64,000 bases of DNA from assembly GCA_028287305.1 (NCBI GenBank), contig JAQBPX010000019.1, positions 62,001 through 126,000 on the forward strand, given 5' to 3'. Position numbers and translations under genes: made by a program. The notes beneath the pieces were generated by a model. That model was given only the letters and a program-made list of their open reading frames with translations. It searched no databases and was not told the origin of the DNA. Source of the stretch: Gemmatimonadota bacterium. Its GTDB lineage: Bacteria > Gemmatimonadota > Gemmatimonadetes > Gemmatimonadales > Gemmatimonadaceae. Below are positions 7,331 through 16,323 of the stretch, piece after piece (position 1 is the stretch's first letter; each line of letters opens with the position of its first letter).

Positions 7331-8638
7331 CTACAGCAACCGCCCCAGCAGCGCGCACACGCGCTCCTTGAATCGCTCCACCTGGCCGCGCTTCCCGAAT
7401 TCCACCAGTGACATCTGCGTCGAATAGCGCAGGTCGTCCATGAAGGTGGAGTCCATCATCTGCCCGAACACCGGGTTGAGCACCACGAGGTTGGACTCGT
7501 TGTTGAACGCCATGGAGCGGTTGTCGAAGTTCATCGACCCCACCGAGCTCCACAGGCCATCGGCGACGATCGTCTTCGAGTGGATCATGGTCGGCTGGTA
7601 CTCGTAGACCTTCACGCCGCCCTTCATCAGCTCCTCGTAGCGGAAGCGCCCGGCGTACCAGGTGGTCTTCACGTCGGTCTTCGCCCCCACCGTCAGCACG
7701 CGGACGTCCACGCCCCGATGCACGGCCTGGATGAGCATGCGGCGGAAGTCATCGTCCGGCACGAAGTACGAGTTCGTGATGTACAGCGACTTCCGCGCGC
7801 CGCTGATCGTCAGCGCAATGAACCGCTCGGCGGGCGTGCTGCCCGTGGTGGGCGAGGTGTAGAGGAGCCCCGCCTCCATGCTGCCGGTCATCGTGCGATG
7901 CACCGCGCGCGGGAAGAACAGGTCCCCGATCACCAGGTTGCCGGTCGCCTCGGCCCACGCGGCCGAGAATGCCGCCTGCAGCTGCAGCACCACCGGGCCG
8001 GTGAAGCGCACGTTCGACTCGCGCCACTGGTCGTCGTGATGCCCGTCGCCCAGCCAGTAGTCGGCCAGGCCGTAGCCGCCCGTGTAGCCGACCTTGCCGT
8101 CGATCACGATCACGCGCACGTGCGAGCGGTCGGTGGCGTTGTGGATCGAGTACCAGTGCAGCTGGCGGAGCAGGCCGATCTCGACGCCGGCCGCGCGCAG
8201 CCGGTCGGCCCAGTCCTTCTTGAGGTTCTGCGAGCCGAATGCGTCGAGCAGGAAGAGCACGCGCACCTTGCGGCGGGCGAGCTCCGTGAGCACGGCGGCC
8301 ATGGTGTCGGCCACGGCGCCCGGCTGCGAGTAGTACATCTGCACCGTCACCGTCTGCTGCGCGGCGCGCAGGTCCGCCCACATGCGCGGATAGGTGCCGT
8401 CGCCGTTGAGCATGGCCTCGGCGTTGTTGCCGGGGTCGAGGTGCGTGCCGGTGAACAGCTCGAAGGTGCGGGCGAAGAGCGAATCGCTCACCGCGGGGGC
8501 ACCGTCGGCGTCGCCCTCGGCGAGGACGTACTTCACCGGCGTGCCGCGCGTCACGGTGAGGACACCGATGGCGCCGAAGGAGAGCAGCACCAGGCTGCCG
8601 AGGACGATGAGAAGGCGCTCGAGGCGGGGTTTAGGCAT
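7331..8638 (-). CDS. phospholipase D-like / cardiolipin synthase-type membrane protein
   Basis: A 435-residue phosphatidyltransferase-superfamily protein with one N-terminal transmembrane anchor (about residues 8-28) and two PLD domains. The second catalytic motif is canonical: His353-x-Lys355-x4-Asp360, followed by GSMNFDNRS. The first reads HVRVIVIDG, with Arg175 where Lys is expected (His173, Asp180). Family members form cardiolipin from two phosphatidylglycerols or hydrolyse phosphodiesters. The Arg substitution makes activity less certain. It is shorter than the two-helix ClsA type. It is alone in its transcription direction, and the neighbouring gene on the other side is divergent. Confidence 0.87.
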   Translation of the reverse strand: MPKPRLERLLIVLGSLVLLSFGAIGVLTVTRGTPVKYVLAEGDADGAPAVSDSLFARTFELFTGTHLDPGNNAEAMLNGDGTYPRMWADLRAAQQTVTVQMYYSQPGAVADTMAAVLTELARRKVRVLFLLDAFGSQNLKKDWADRLRAAGVEIGLLRQLHWYSIHNATDRSHVRVIVIDGKVGYTGGYGLADYWLGDGHHDDQWRESNVRFTGPVVLQLQAAFSAAWAEATGNLVIGDLFFPRAVHRTMTGSMEAGLLYTSPTTGSTPAERFIALTISGARKSLYITNSYFVPDDDFRRMLIQAVHRGVDVRVLTVGAKTDVKTTWYAGRFRYEELMKGGVKVYEYQPTMIHSKTIVADGLWSSVGSMNFDNRSMAFNNESNLVVLNPVFGQMMDSTFMDDLRYSTQMSLVEFGKRGQVERFKERVCALLGRLL

Positions 8639-8756
8639 GGCAAGGTCATCAGGTCACGGTCCGTGCCATGGCGATCCCGGCGCTGGCCATGAGAAGGGAG
8701 GGTGGCCATCCTTCCGGAGGGCTGGAAGCAACGAAACCTTCACCGTCTGGAAACAC

Positions 8757-9464
8757 ATGGCGCAGCAACGCGTGGCGCTCGTGACGGGCGTCGGCAAGGC
8801 GGGACAGGTGGGAGAGGCGGTGGCGCGACGCCTGGCGGCCGATGGGTGGCGCGTCGCGCTGGTGGACCGCGGGCTCGACGACGTATCCGCCCGAGCCACC
8901 GAGCTCACCGCCCTGGGCTACGCCGCGAGCGCGCATGCGTGCGACCTCACCGATCCCGCTGCAGTGGAGGCGCTCGCCCGCGCGGCGGCGGATGAGTCAC
9001 CGGATGGCCTGCAGGCGGTGGTGCACGTGGCGGGCGGGTTCCTGCCGACCGGCGGCGTGGCCGACACCACGCCGGCGCAGTGGGAGCGCCTGTTCGCGAT
9101 CAACCTCACCACTGCGTTCCTGGTGACGCGCGCGCTGCTTCCCGCACTGCGACGCGGGCAGGGCGCGCTCGTGTACTTCGCGAGCGAGGCAGCGCTTCCC
9201 GGGGCGACCGTGAGCGGCATGGGCGCGTATGCCGCATCGAAGGCCGCGGTCGTCGCCCTGATGCGCGCGGTGGCGCAGGAGGAGCGCGAGCACGGTGTTC
9301 GCGCGAACGCGCTGGCGCCGAGTGCGATACGCACGGCGTCGAATGAGCAGGGGATGTCGAGCGGCACGCACTTCGTGGAGCGCGACGCGGTCGCTGATGC
9401 GGTGGCGTGGCTGTGTTCCGGCCAGTCGCGGGCCATTACGGGACAGCTCCTCCACCTCACGTGA
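8757..9464 (+). CDS. short-chain dehydrogenase/reductase
   Basis: A 235-residue Rossmann enzyme using NAD(P)H: TGVGKAGQVG cofactor loop (10-19, a stretched variant of T-G-x3-G-x-G), Asp63 after the third strand, VAGG (91-94), and catalytic Ser143, Tyr158 and Lys162 in YAASK. The substrate is not predictable. The ATG at 8757 starts just before the first beta strand. The stop TGA overlaps the next start (TGATG at 9462-9466), so the initiator-like gene downstream is probably co-translated. Confidence 0.9.
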   Translation: MAQQRVALVTGVGKAGQVGEAVARRLAADGWRVALVDRGLDDVSARATELTALGYAASAHACDLTDPAAVEALARAAADESPDGLQAVVHVAGGFLPTGGVADTTPAQWERLFAINLTTAFLVTRALLPALRRGQGALVYFASEAALPGATVSGMGAYAASKAAVVALMRAVAQEEREHGVRANALAPSAIRTASNEQGMSSGTHFVERDAVADAVAWLCSGQSRAITGQLLHLT

Positions 9465-10318
9465 TGGCGGCTCCCCGTCGCCGCCCGGCGGCACGGCCGC
9501 TCTATCTCGACCGGTCGCTCGAGGCGCTGCCCGTGTTTCGGCTGAGCGACTCGGGAGAGGACGGGGCGATCGAGTACGCGCTGGAAGGCGGGGCGCGCTG
9601 GCGGGTGTTGCCGGCGCCGGGTGACCGGGTGCCCGGGACGTTCGACCAGGACGTCTACGTCGAGCTGCTGCGGCGCTTCCAGGATGCGGGAGAACCGGCC
9701 GACGGGGCGATCCGCTTCACGCTCCACGCGTTCCTGCGCGGCATGGGACGCCGCGTGGACGGGCGCACGTACGAGCAGCTGCGTGGCGCGCTCGTGCGGC
9801 TGGAGCGCACCACGCTCGAGTCCACCGATGCGTACGAGTCGGCGGCGCGCGGGCCGGTGCGCGCGAGCTTCTCGATCCTCAGCGCGGTGTCCATCGAGCG
9901 CCGGCGGGTGGCCGATCGCGACCAGTTCGCGCTCTTCCCCACCGTGTCGGCCAGCGAGCCGGGCGAGGCGCGCGTGGTGATCGCGCTGCCGCTGCGGGAG
10001 AACATCGCGGCCCGCTTCAGCACCACGCTGGTGTCGGCCCGCTACTGGTCGCTGGCGTCGCCCGTCGCGCGGCGGCTGTACCGGCTGCTGGAGGTGGCGC
10101 GGTCGGGCGACACGATGGCCTGGCGGGTGTCGCTCGACCAGCTGCGTGAACAGCTGCCGCTGGCGCAGCGATTCCCCTCGCACCTCCAGCGGGTGCTGCA
10201 ACCGGCGCACGCGATGCTCGTGGACGCCGGCCTGGTGCGCAGCGCGACCTTTCGCCAGGAGCAGAAGGAGTGGCTGGTGGATTATGTGCTGGGAATGCGG
10301 GGCGGGCGCCCGGAATAA
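9464..10318 (+). CDS. RPA-type (replication initiator protein A) domain protein
   Basis: A 284-residue protein resembling plasmid replication initiator protein A: an ALPVFRLSDS opening, then TFDQDVYVELLRRFQ, IRFTLHAFLRGM, a GALVRLERTTLEST helix and a second winged-helix half ending LVDYVLGM. Proteins of this type bind iterons in plasmids. Here there are no iterons, partition genes or AT-rich origin nearby, and the gene is translationally coupled to an SDR. It is therefore more likely a chromosomal relative with a regulatory or unknown role. Family recognition is from pattern memory, not from a search. Confidence 0.65.
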   Translation: MAAPRRRPAARPLYLDRSLEALPVFRLSDSGEDGAIEYALEGGARWRVLPAPGDRVPGTFDQDVYVELLRRFQDAGEPADGAIRFTLHAFLRGMGRRVDGRTYEQLRGALVRLERTTLESTDAYESAARGPVRASFSILSAVSIERRRVADRDQFALFPTVSASEPGEARVVIALPLRENIAARFSTTLVSARYWSLASPVARRLYRLLEVARSGDTMAWRVSLDQLREQLPLAQRFPSHLQRVLQPAHAMLVDAGLVRSATFRQEQKEWLVDYVLGMRGGRPE

Positions 10319-10395
10319 ACAGTTGCGTCCGCACCGATGGCTCGGTTGATGCCCCCTCTACGCAACGTTTTCGGTTTCCGAGAGTATTGTTTGGC

Positions 10396-10581
10396 ATGGC
10401 TACCAAGCTGGTCAAGGAGATCCGGCGCGAGATCGAGATCGACGGTGAGGCCTTCACGGTGACCCTCACGCCGCAGGGCGTGCGCCTCACGCGCAAGCGC
10501 TTCCGGTCGGGCCGCGTGCTGTCGTGGCGCGCACTCTGGGAGCGAGGCACCGAGGAAGAGGGCCGCACCACCTCGCCGTAG
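10396..10581 (+). CDS. small conserved-looking hypothetical protein (61 aa)
   Basis: A 61-residue basic protein starting MATKLVKEIRREIEIDGEAF and containing TLTPQGVRLTRKRFRSG, a short beta-hairpin-like pattern. Codon use and spacing between the initiator-like gene and the S41 protease (43 bases before its start) support a real gene. No domain is recognised. It may be a small nucleic-acid-binding or structural protein; this is a guess from charge only. Confidence 0.6.
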   Translation: MATKLVKEIRREIEIDGEAFTVTLTPQGVRLTRKRFRSGRVLSWRALWERGTEEEGRTTSP

Positions 10582-10624
10582 CAGTCTCCGTTCGAATCAC
10601 ACGTTGAACCCGGGCTTCATTCGC

Positions 10625-12229
10625 ATGCGTCGCATTCGCAAGGCCGCCGTCGTCGGCGGTGTCATGTTGCTGCCGCTGCTCGGCGGCGCATTCCTGCTCA
10701 CGCCCAAGGCGGACCGTGACGGCGGCGTGCTGCTCGACCAGGTGCTCAGCCTGGTCTCGACGCGGTTCGTCGACACGCTCGACGCGGGCCTCCTCTACGA
10801 GAAGGCCGCGCGCGGCCTGGTGAAGGAGCTCAACGATCCGTACAGCGAGCTGTTCTCGCCCAAGGAGATGAAGGAGTTCACCGCGAACACCGGTGGGCAC
10901 TACGGCGGCCTCGGCATGCAGATCGAGGACCAGAAGGGCGCGATCACGATCAGCAAGGTGTTCCCGAACACGCCGGCGGAAGCGGCCGGCATGCGCGAGG
11001 GCGATCGCATCCTGCAGGTGGACACCCTGCTCGTGCGCGGCTGGACCACGGCGCAGGTGGCCGACAAGCTCACCGGCACGCCGGGCACGCAGGTGAAGGT
11101 GCGCTTCGGCCGCCCAGGAGTCGCCACGCCGATCGACCTCAAGTTCACGCGCGCGGTGATCCACGTGCCCGCGGTGCCGTACGCGATCATGCTGGACCAG
11201 AAGATCGGCTACGTGCCGCTGCAGCGCTTCAACGAGACCGCCGCCGCGGAGACGCGCGAGGCCGTGCAGCGCATGGCGAAGGAAGGCGCGAAGGGAATCA
11301 TCCTCGACTTCCGAGGCAATCCCGGCGGCATCCTGGAGCAGAGCCTCCAGATCAGCAACCTGTTCCTGAAGGAAGGCCAGTCCATCCTCGGCGTGCGCTC
11401 GCGCTCGGGCGAGGAGCAGGGCTACAAGGCGGAGAAGGGCGCGCTGCTGCTCGACCTGCCGATCGTGGTGCTCACCGACGAGTACACGGCGAGCGCGTCG
11501 GAGATCGTGGCGGGCGCGCTGCAGGACCACGATCGCGCGCTGATCGTGGGCGAGACCAGCTTCGGCAAGGGACTCGTGCAGTCGGTGTACAACCTCGATG
11601 GCGGGTACGCGCTCAAGCTCACCACCGCGAAGTGGTTCACGCCGAGCGGCCGCTCGATCCAGCGCGAGCGCAAGTTCGTGAACGGACAGTTCGTGGAGGT
11701 GCAGCCCGACACCACCGAGACGGAGGCGACGAAGAAGGCGAAGCCCGCCTACAAGTCGGATGCGGGCCGCGTGGTGTACGGCGGCGGCGGCGTGACGCCG
11801 GACGTCCTGGTGAAGGACGATACGCTGACGTCGGCGGAGCAGCTCGTGAGCAGGGCGCTGGCGCCCAAGTCGCAGGAAGTGTACGTCGCGCTCTACGACT
11901 ATGCGCTCGAGCTGTCGAAGCAGCTGCCCCGCGACTTCCGCGTGTCGGCGGCGTGGCGCGACGAGTTCCGTCGTCGCATTGCCGCGAAGGGCGTCGTGGT
12001 GGATTCCACGCAGTGGACCGCGGCGAGCCGCTACGTGGACCGCCTGCTCGAGCAGCGCGTCGCGCGGTTCGTGGCGGGTGATTCCACGGCGAAGCGTCGC
12101 GACATCGCGTTCGACGCCCCGCTGCGGAAGGCGATCGACCTGCTCGACAAGGGACGCAGCCAGCACGACCTCTTCACCCTGGCCGCGGCGCAGCCGCGCG
12201 ACGTGGCGACGCCGAAGAAGAGTCCCTAG
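10625..12229 (+). CDS. S41 carboxy-terminal processing protease (CtpA/Prc type)
   Basis: A serine protease of the cell envelope with an N-terminal membrane segment (about residues 7-26), a PDZ domain (about 90-178, GLGMQIE opening) and the S41 core. The catalytic region is EYTASASEIVAGALQ, with the Ser near 290 and the Lys in SFGKG (315). The last 130 residues are a helical C-terminal extension. Family members trim or degrade periplasmic and membrane proteins from the C-terminus. The ATG at 10625 gives a clean basic-then-hydrophobic start; a TTG at 10604 in frame would add seven residues. The PD40 lipoprotein follows after nine bases and is probably co-transcribed. Confidence 0.92.
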   Translation: MRRIRKAAVVGGVMLLPLLGGAFLLTPKADRDGGVLLDQVLSLVSTRFVDTLDAGLLYEKAARGLVKELNDPYSELFSPKEMKEFTANTGGHYGGLGMQIEDQKGAITISKVFPNTPAEAAGMREGDRILQVDTLLVRGWTTAQVADKLTGTPGTQVKVRFGRPGVATPIDLKFTRAVIHVPAVPYAIMLDQKIGYVPLQRFNETAAAETREAVQRMAKEGAKGIILDFRGNPGGILEQSLQISNLFLKEGQSILGVRSRSGEEQGYKAEKGALLLDLPIVVLTDEYTASASEIVAGALQDHDRALIVGETSFGKGLVQSVYNLDGGYALKLTTAKWFTPSGRSIQRERKFVNGQFVEVQPDTTETEATKKAKPAYKSDAGRVVYGGGGVTPDVLVKDDTLTSAEQLVSRALAPKSQEVYVALYDYALELSKQLPRDFRVSAAWRDEFRRRIAAKGVVVDSTQWTAASRYVDRLLEQRVARFVAGDSTAKRRDIAFDAPLRKAIDLLDKGRSQHDLFTLAAAQPRDVATPKKSP

Positions 12230-12238
12230 CTTTCGCGC

Positions 12239-13300
12239 ATGCGAACGCTGACCTCGACACTCCGAACCGCCGTCGCGCTCTGCGCGGCGGCGGTTTCCCT
12301 TTCCTGCCGCATTCCTCCCGAGAAGCCGATTCCCGCGGCCGCGGGCGAGCGCCGCCTGGGCAACATCCGCCAGCTCACCTTCGGCGGCGAGAACGCCGAG
12401 GCGTACTTCAGCCGCGACGGGAAGAAGCTGATCTTCCAGTCCACGCGAAATGGTCGCACGTGCGACCAGCAGTTCATCATGGACCTCGCGAACGGGAACT
12501 CCGTGAAGCGCGTCTCCGATGGCACGGGGAAGACGACCTGCGGCTACTTCATCGACTTCGACCGCCGCATCCTCTACGGCTCCACGCATGCGGTGGACAC
12601 CGCGTGCTCACCCAAGCCGGATCCGAGTGCGGGGTACGTGTGGCGGCTGGACCCGTACGACATCTACGTGGCGAACGCCGACGGCAGCGAGCGGAAGGCG
12701 CTCACGTCGTTCCACACGTACACGGCGGAAGGCACGCTCTCGCCCGATGGCCGCACGATCGTGTTCACGTCGCTCAAGGACGGGGACCTGGACATCTACA
12801 CCATGCGGACCGACGGGAGCGAGATGAAGCGCCTCACGTCGCTGCCTGGCTACGACGGCGGCGCGTTCTTCTCGCCGGACGGGAAGCAGATCGTCTATCG
12901 CGCGTACCACCCCACCGACAGCGCGGAGCTCGGCGCGTACCAGCGGCTGCTGAAGCAGGGGCTGGTGCGGCCGAACCGGATGGAGATCTGGGTGATGAAT
13001 GCCGATGGCAGCGGCCAGCGCCAGGTGACGAACCTGGGGGGCGCGAACTTCGCTCCATTCTTCACGCCGAACGGGAAGCAGGTGATCTTCTCGTCGAACT
13101 ACCGGAACCCGCACAGCCGCAACTTCGACCTCTTCCTGGTGAACCTCGACGGGAGCGGGCTGGAGGCCGTGACGACGGATACCGAGTTCGACGGATTCCC
13201 GATGTTCTCGCCGGATGGCCGGCGCCTGGTGTGGGCGAGCAACCGTCACTCCGCGAAGCTGGGGGACACGAACCTGTTCATCGCCGACTGGGTCCCCTGA
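12239..13300 (+). CDS. TolB-like PD40 beta-propeller lipoprotein
   Basis: A 353-residue predicted lipoprotein: basic N-terminus, hydrophobic segment and lipobox VSLSC near residue 23. The rest holds repeated TolB/PD40 blades with the signature FSPDGKQIVY / LSPDGRTIVF / FTPNGKQVIF / FSPDGRRLVW, giving a six-bladed propeller. Such proteins sit in the periplasm or on the outer membrane and mediate protein contacts; some are linked to peptidases. It lies nine bases after the S41 protease, so it could be a partner of that protease. No catalytic residues are seen. Confidence 0.88.
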   Translation: MRTLTSTLRTAVALCAAAVSLSCRIPPEKPIPAAAGERRLGNIRQLTFGGENAEAYFSRDGKKLIFQSTRNGRTCDQQFIMDLANGNSVKRVSDGTGKTTCGYFIDFDRRILYGSTHAVDTACSPKPDPSAGYVWRLDPYDIYVANADGSERKALTSFHTYTAEGTLSPDGRTIVFTSLKDGDLDIYTMRTDGSEMKRLTSLPGYDGGAFFSPDGKQIVYRAYHPTDSAELGAYQRLLKQGLVRPNRMEIWVMNADGSGQRQVTNLGGANFAPFFTPNGKQVIFSSNYRNPHSRNFDLFLVNLDGSGLEAVTTDTEFDGFPMFSPDGRRLVWASNRHSAKLGDTNLFIADWVP

Positions 13301-13342
13301 TCCAGCCGTGACGGTGGCGCCATTCGGGGCGTCATCGGTCAC

Positions 13343-14290
13343 ATGGAACCGACCAGCAGGATCTTCGTCGCCGGACACCGCGGGCTGGTGGGCTCGGGCC
13401 TCGTGCGCGCGCTCACGGCGCAGGGGTATGTGAACCTCATCACTCGCACCCGGGGCGAGCTGGACCTGCTGGACAGCGCCGCCGTCGAGCGCTTCTACGT
13501 GCAGGAGCAGCCCGAGTTCGTACTGGTCGCCGCGGCGAAGGTCGGCGGCATCCTGGCGAACGACAGCTTTCCCGCGGACTTCATCCGCGAGAACCTGCTC
13601 CTCCAGCTCAACATCATCGACGGCGCCTGGCGGCATGGCGTGAACAAGCTGCTCTTCCTCGGCAGCGCCTGCGTCTATCCCAAGGTGGTGGAGCAGCCGA
13701 TTCGCGAGGAGGCGCTGCTCTCCGGGCTGCTCGAGCCCACCAACGAGCCCTATGCGATCGCGAAGATCGCGGGCCTCTCGATGTGCCAATCGTACAACCG
13801 GCAGTTCGGCACGCACTTCATCTCGGTGATGCCGACCAACCTGTACGGCCCGAACGACAACTTCAGCCACACCACCAGCCACGTGCTGCCGGCGCTCATG
13901 CGCCGCTTTCATGAAGCCAAGCTCGCGCAGCTCCCGAGCGTGCGGGTCTGGGGAACCGGAAAGCCCAGGCGGGAGTTCCTGCACGTGGACGACATGGCGT
14001 CGGCGTGCGTCTTCGTGATGCAGCACTACGACCGGTCCGAGATCCTGAACGTGGGGTGTGGCGTGGACGTGGAGATCGGCGAGCTGGCGGCGCTGATCAA
14101 GCGGGTTGTGGGGTACGAAGGGGCAATCGAGTTCGATACGTCGAGGCCCGACGGCACCCCGGCGAGGCGGCTCGACGTGAGCCGGCTGGCGGCCCTGGGG
14201 TGGCAGCCGCAGATCGGGCTGGAGCATGGGCTGAAGGAGACGTATCGGTGGTTCCTGGCGCAGGATGGGGCCTTTCGGGACAATACCTGA
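13343..14290 (+). CDS. fcl: GDP-L-fucose synthase
   Basis: NADPH-dependent epimerase/reductase that converts GDP-4-keto-6-deoxy-D-mannose to GDP-L-fucose. The 315 residues have the extended-SDR loop GHRGLVGS (11-18), the family motif LGSACVYPK (Ser108), catalytic Tyr137 and Lys141 in NEPYAIAK, and PTNLYGPNDNF. The partner GDP-mannose 4,6-dehydratase is not in the window, so its substrate must come from a distant gene. It opens the polysaccharide locus and implies a deoxyhexose in the polymer. A 200-base gap with a putative promoter follows. Confidence 0.93.
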   Translation: MEPTSRIFVAGHRGLVGSGLVRALTAQGYVNLITRTRGELDLLDSAAVERFYVQEQPEFVLVAAAKVGGILANDSFPADFIRENLLLQLNIIDGAWRHGVNKLLFLGSACVYPKVVEQPIREEALLSGLLEPTNEPYAIAKIAGLSMCQSYNRQFGTHFISVMPTNLYGPNDNFSHTTSHVLPALMRRFHEAKLAQLPSVRVWGTGKPRREFLHVDDMASACVFVMQHYDRSEILNVGCGVDVEIGELAALIKRVVGYEGAIEFDTSRPDGTPARRLDVSRLAALGWQPQIGLEHGLKETYRWFLAQDGAFRDNT

Positions 14291-14334
14291 GACGCTTCTT
14301 GACGGTGAGGGGCCAGGTGGTGATTCAAACGGTT

Positions 14335-14375
14335 ACCAGTTAGTCACTTAGGCGTCACATGTACAATAAAGTGAC
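14335..14375 (+). promoter_or_regulatory. putative promoter/operator in front of the glycosyltransferase and lasso operon
   Basis: In an AT-richer gap of about 200 bases there are ACCAGTTA (14335-14342), GCGTCAC (14352-14358), a TACAAT -10-like hexamer (14362-14367) and a 7-bp inverted repeat GTCACTT/AAGTGAC (14343-14349 and 14369-14375). The ACCAGTTA-GCGTCAC pair recurs at 41541-41556 near the other end of the locus. Confidence 0.4.
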
Positions 14376-14500
14376 GTTGCACGATTCCTAGACGAATCGC
14401 AGATTCAACCACATCAAGCAGTGGGCTCTCGAGGGTCGCGCATGACTTGGCCACCTTCGAAGTATTGGCTGGATCTCCGCCCGTACCCGTAATTCCCTTC

Positions 14501-16006
14501 ATGCTCCTCGCCGCGCTCGTCGCCTGCATCGCCTGCCTCGCGCTCACATGGACGCTCGTCCGTGTCGCGCCGCGTGCGCAGCGTCGCAATCGGCGACCCT
14601 CACATCGGCCGGCGCTGGCGCCGGCGGTGCCGAGGCTCGGTGGGCTGGCGGTGTTCGGCGCGGTGGCGGCGGCCGTCTTCGCCTGGGTGATGCTTAATCC
14701 CGGCTCGGACGTGCTGCACGGGCTGAATGGCATCATTGCCGGCGCCACGGTCCTGTTCTTCACGGGCCTCGTGGATGACCTGATCGACCTTTCGCCGGCC
14801 ATCAAGCTCCTCTCGCAGTTCGCGGCGGCAGGGCTCGCAGTGGGCAGCGGCATCCTGGTCAGCACGGCCTCGTTCGGCCAGGCGGGGAGCATATCGCTCG
14901 GCCTCCTCGCGGTCCCGATGACGCTCTTCTGGATCGTGGGCGTCACGAACGGCTTCAACTTCGTGGACGGGCTCGATGGCCTGGCTGGCGGCGTGGGTGC
15001 GGTCACCCTGACGGGTGTCGCGATCGTCGCGTCGCTCCTCGGTCATCCGACGGTCGCGATGCTCGCGCTGGTCACGACCTGCGCCCTCGTCGGCTTCCTC
15101 CGCTTCAACATCGCTCCCGCGCGCATCTACCTCGGCGATTCCGGGAGCCAGTTCGTCGGCTTCCTGCTCGCCACGCTCTCGCTGCTCGGCTCCTCGACGA
15201 ACCGTGGCACGCTGGTGCTCGTGCCGATCGCGGCGGCGGTGCTGCCGCTGTCGGACATGCTGCTCGCCATCGCTCGACGCGTGCTGCGTGGCATTCCCGT
15301 GTGGATCGGCGACCACCGCCACATCCATCATCGCGTGGTGTCGCTCGGGTACACGGAGCGCCAGGGCGCCATGCTGCTGGCCGGAAGCGCCGGCGTGGTG
15401 ATGATGCTCGGGATGTTCGGCGCGCTCGTCGCTGGTGCCGTGGTGCCGTCGACGCTCGCGCTCGGCGTACTGGGCGCACTGGCAGCGAGCGTGTTTGCGC
15501 TGCGCCAGCTGGACTACTATGAGATCACCGCGGTGATCTCCGGCATCGCCAGCGGTCGCAACGACCTGGCCCAGGCCATTCGCGACGAGATCCACGCGCG
15601 CGACCACGCGCTCGAGATCCATCACGCGCGCTGGTTCGACGAGGTGCAGTCGGTGCTCGATCGCATGGCGGAAGCCGTTGGCCTCGAGCGGATCGAGCTC
15701 GAGGAGCCCAGCGCGCGACCCGGCCGCACGCGCTCCCGCAGCGCGCTCATGCGCGCCTCCGTGCAGCTTCCGGTGAGCTCGATGGGTGAGGAGGAGGGCT
15801 GGTCGCTCCGCATCTGGCATGGCGGGCGCGACGTAGCCCGCGCGCTCGCGGCCGCGCAGGTCGCGCGCATCGTGGTCCCCGAGCTGATCGCGTGGTTCGA
15901 CCGCGCCGAGGCGTCCATCGCCTCGGGTGACGCCGTTCCGATCTCGGCCTACTCGCGCCGCTCGCGCCCGATGGCAGTGCCTGCCGTCGCGGCCGCGGAA
16001 GCGTAA
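14501..16006 (+). CDS. WecA/MraY-type polyprenyl-phosphate sugar-1-phosphate transferase with C-terminal extension
   Basis: Membrane enzyme that starts repeat-unit synthesis by moving a (N-acetyl)hexosamine-1-phosphate from UDP-sugar to undecaprenyl phosphate. It has about ten transmembrane helices with the family residues: Asp92-Asp93 in GLVDDLID, VTNGFNFVDGLDGLAGG (148-164), YLGDSGSQFVG (210-220) and the His loop GDHRHIHHR (270-278). About 145 cytosolic residues after the last helix (355-501) are extra compared with WecA; they are helical and may be regulatory. ATG 14501 is chosen because it begins at the first membrane helix; a TTG at 14447 in frame is possible. The lasso B1 gene begins 14 bases after its stop. 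Confidence 0.9.
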   Translation: MLLAALVACIACLALTWTLVRVAPRAQRRNRRPSHRPALAPAVPRLGGLAVFGAVAAAVFAWVMLNPGSDVLHGLNGIIAGATVLFFTGLVDDLIDLSPAIKLLSQFAAAGLAVGSGILVSTASFGQAGSISLGLLAVPMTLFWIVGVTNGFNFVDGLDGLAGGVGAVTLTGVAIVASLLGHPTVAMLALVTTCALVGFLRFNIAPARIYLGDSGSQFVGFLLATLSLLGSSTNRGTLVLVPIAAAVLPLSDMLLAIARRVLRGIPVWIGDHRHIHHRVVSLGYTERQGAMLLAGSAGVVMMLGMFGALVAGAVVPSTLALGVLGALAASVFALRQLDYYEITAVISGIASGRNDLAQAIRDEIHARDHALEIHHARWFDEVQSVLDRMAEAVGLERIELEEPSARPGRTRSRSALMRASVQLPVSSMGEEEGWSLRIWHGGRDVARALAAAQVARIVVPELIAWFDRAEASIASGDAVPISAYSRRSRPMAVPAVAAAEA

Positions 16007-16020
16007 GCCTCGTTCGCGCG

Positions 16021-16323
16021 ATGGCGGTGCCGTCGATCGACGCGGAGACGATCCTGCTCGCGTCCGGCTCCCAGCTGTCGAGCCGCCTCGGCGACGAGAC
16101 CGTGATTCTCGGTCTCGATGACGGCCTCTACTACGGCCTGGATGGCGTGGGCTCCCGTGTCTGGTCGCTGCTTGCCGAGCCGAGGAGCGTGGCTGCGTTG
16201 CGCGACGCGATCGTGGACGAGTACGATGTGGATGCAGCGACGTGCGAGGCCGACCTCGTCACGCTGCTCGAGGACCTGCTGCAGCGGGGGTTGGTGAGCA
16301 TCCATGATGGAACGGCCGACTGA
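16021..16323 (+). CDS. lasso peptide B1 protein: PqqD-like RiPP precursor recognition element
   Basis: A 100-residue PqqD-family winged-helix protein (ETVILGLDDGLYYGLDGVG, then SRVWSLLAEPRSVAALRDAI, then a C-terminal helix ending LLEDLLQRGLV). In lasso peptide clusters this stand-alone element binds the precursor leader and delivers it to the B2 protease. It sits directly ahead of the B2 gene, which it overlaps by 20 bases, and the precursor at 18601 has the leader motif this element reads. It starts 14 bases after the sugar-phosphate transferase gene, so it is probably on the same transcript. Confidence 0.92.
   Translation: MAVPSIDAETILLASGSQLSSRLGDETVILGLDDGLYYGLDGVGSRVWSLLAEPRSVAALRDAIVDEYDVDAATCEADLVTLLEDLLQRGLVSIHDGTAD

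Noticed and set aside
9464-10318. Plasmid replication origin or integrated plasmid
   Set aside because: No iterons, DnaA boxes, partition or mobilisation genes were found around the RPA-like gene; flanks look chromosomal.
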